From assembly GCA_949317995.1 (NCBI GenBank), contig OX439050.1:4030001-4094000 (forward strand): a DNA stretch of 64,000 bases, read 5' to 3'. How positions within the stretch are numbered: the stretch's first letter is position 1; each line of letters starts with the position of its first letter. Below are positions 62,377 to 64,000 of the stretch, in pieces. Under the pieces are notes generated by a model that did not search any database, had not been told where the DNA came from, and was given only the letters and a program-made list of their open reading frames with translations. The stretch is from Acholoe squamosa. Its lineage: Eukaryota > Annelida > Polychaeta > Phyllodocida > Polynoidae. Both the position numbers and the translations under genes were made by a program.

Positions 62377-63290
62377 GGTGTAGTATTATCTATAATAAAG
62401 TCAATGTGTATTCCAAGCCTGGATAGTATATCTTATCCCGAATAGTGTGTAGCCGTGTATTCCAAGTCTATATCGTAATATAAAGTTACAATATGCACTG
62501 GAGAAGCCTCCTGTATGATATGTAGTCCCTCTCCTGGGGCTGGGGATCAGCTGTGCAAGCACAGGAGGACTAGTGGACTTATAGACCTAGTATCAGTGCA
62601 CACCCTGCTAGTGCATGTAGTACATCTAACCAGCTGTAGGGGGCAGTATTGTAGACCCTGGTCCATATAGATATAGCAGTGGTCAGTACCAGTCGGTCAG
62701 TATACTTCACACAGCCCCACACACCGGTACCAGCACCAACCTGCTGCTGTAGGACCTTGACCTTTGACCTGGTGCCCTGAGGTCACACCCAGCTATGGTC
62801 TATACCTGTAGCAGTCTGGGCGGCGTATAGGATCTATTCCCAGTTGTTGTGTTTTGGTGTTAGTGGTCTTTATTTAGGTTATTGGTGGCGGGGGGTCCTG
62901 TAGTTCAGCTGCGTCCCACTATGTCCAGGTGTGGTCAGGTATCAATCAGGGTATGTAGAATGGTTCAACATTCCTACTCCCACTCCCTCTATGAAGATCT
63001 CACTGCAAAGATATACACAACATATGTTAACACGTATCAGGGGGTGACCATTTTTAACAACATGGGGTAGGTGGTGGTTTTGTGCGCTGACACATGAGAA
63101 GAAATTTGCTATTTTCATGATAATAAGGCCCGGGTAATAAGGCAGGGGCCGAAAATTGGATAAGAAATTTTCTTCTTTTTTTTTCTTTTCTTTTTGCTGA
63201 GAACAGGTTAAGAGCAATCCCAAATCCACAGAAAATGAGTCGTCCTTGGGTCTAACTGCGTCTATCTGAGGCTGTCTATCAGTGTCAAAC
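62377..63290 (-). promoter_or_regulatory. Region upstream of the start codon
   Basis: Expected to hold the 5' UTR and perhaps promoter. On minus, TTTATATTACG near 62476-62486 is a possible TATA-like word about 100 bp before the ATG, but nothing decisive is visible. A 5' UTR exon further upstream is possible. Confidence 0.25.
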
Positions 63291-64000
63291 TTACACCACA
63301 ATAGGACTATAGACTAGATAACCTCTCGGTACAGGCTGTCCATAGTACAGGGGGGGGTACTTACACCACAATAGGACCAGACTAGATAACCTCTCAGTGC
63401 AGGCTGTCCATAGTACAGGGGGGGGGGTACTTACACCACAATAGGACTAGACTAGATAACCTCTCAGTGCACCAGGCTGTCCATAGTACAGGGGGGGTAC
63501 TTACACCACAATAGGACTAGACTAGATAACCTCTCAGTGCACCAGGCTGTCCATAGTACAGGGGGGGTACTTACACCACAATAGGACTAGACTAGATAAC
63601 CTCTCGGTGCAACAGGCTGTCCATAGTACAGGGGGGGTACTTACACCACAATAGGACTAGACTAGATAACCTCTCAGTGCACCAGGCTGTCCATAGTACA
63701 GGGGGGGTACTTACACCACAATAGGACTAGACTAGATAACCTCTCAGTGCACCAGGCTGTCCATAGTACAGGGGGGGTACTTACACCACAATAGGACTAG
63801 ACTAGATAACCTCTCGGTGCAACAGGCTGTCCATAGTACAGGGGGGGTACTTACACCACAATAGGACTAGACTAGATAACCTCTCGGTGCAACAGGCTGT
63901 CCATAGTACAGGGGGGGTACTTACACCACAATAGGACTAGACTAGATAACCTCTCAGTGCACCAGGCTGTCCATAGTACAGGGGGGGTACTTACACCACA
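63291..64000. repeat. 70-bp tandem array upstream of exon 1, continues past the window
   Basis: TTACACCACAATAGGAC starts at 63291 and then exactly every 70 bp from 63361 to 63991. Two unit types differ at CAGTGCACC versus CGGTGCAAC. On the gene's strand each unit contains GGTGTAAGTACC, a good donor sequence. Confidence 0.95.

Noticed and set aside
62942-63301. 119-codon minus frame upstream of exon 1
   Set aside because: No recognisable domain, and the start at 62376 has its own in-frame upstream stop and a signal peptide.

Overview
The window is animal (metazoan) genomic DNA and is taken up almost entirely by one gene on the minus strand, running from a start codon at 62376 to a stop at 1113. 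I assembled 30 coding exons by hand from protein motifs, GT/AG splice sites and phase. They add up to 2,964 nt, an uninterrupted 987-codon frame. The predicted protein is a type I membrane receptor: signal peptide, short proline-rich linker, six SRCR (scavenger receptor cysteine-rich) domains separated by short linkers, five EGF-like domains and one transmembrane helix. SRCR expansion with EGF domains, symmetric phase-1 modules and dense short repeats would fit an invertebrate deuterostome (amphioxus, hemichordate, echinoderm), but the species cannot be settled from the sequence.

Layout, in window order (3' to 5' of the gene): 1-1112 sequence beyond the last visible coding exon, with two palindromic transposons; 1113-4390 transmembrane exon and five EGF exons; 4833-24790 six SRCR domains and ten tiny linker exons; 25232-25274 N-terminal linker exon; 25275-62283 a single intron of about 37 kb; 62284-62376 signal-peptide exon; 63291-64000 a 70-bp tandem array upstream that runs off the window.

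The protein has three unusual regularities. Every SRCR ends in C-x-N-x-S/T, an N-glycosylation sequon whose Asn codon is created by splicing. SRCR1-5 have an extra N-terminal Cys without its usual partner, and each is followed by a linker exon carrying one extra Cys; SRCR6 lacks both. The ten linker exons are 24-30 nt long, all multiples of three and all phase 1-1, so any could be skipped in frame.

The non-coding sequence is also unusual. Tandem duplications straddle exon-intron junctions at several places in this one gene (exons 4, 16, 20, 29, plus a decayed copy of EGF exon 25). Intron 1 carries four long tandem arrays (26-, 30-, 48- and 31-bp units; the 30-bp array alone is 6.8 kb). Three of these are built from words of an interspersed palindromic element with TTAA at its ends, of which about 20 copies or fragments lie in the window. 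Further hairpin-forming non-autonomous transposons, tRNA-like sequences, a SINE with an 18-bp target-site duplication and simple repeats fill most of the rest. The very long open frames between 49.4 and 57.8 kb and at 37.4-39 kb are repeat artefacts, not genes.
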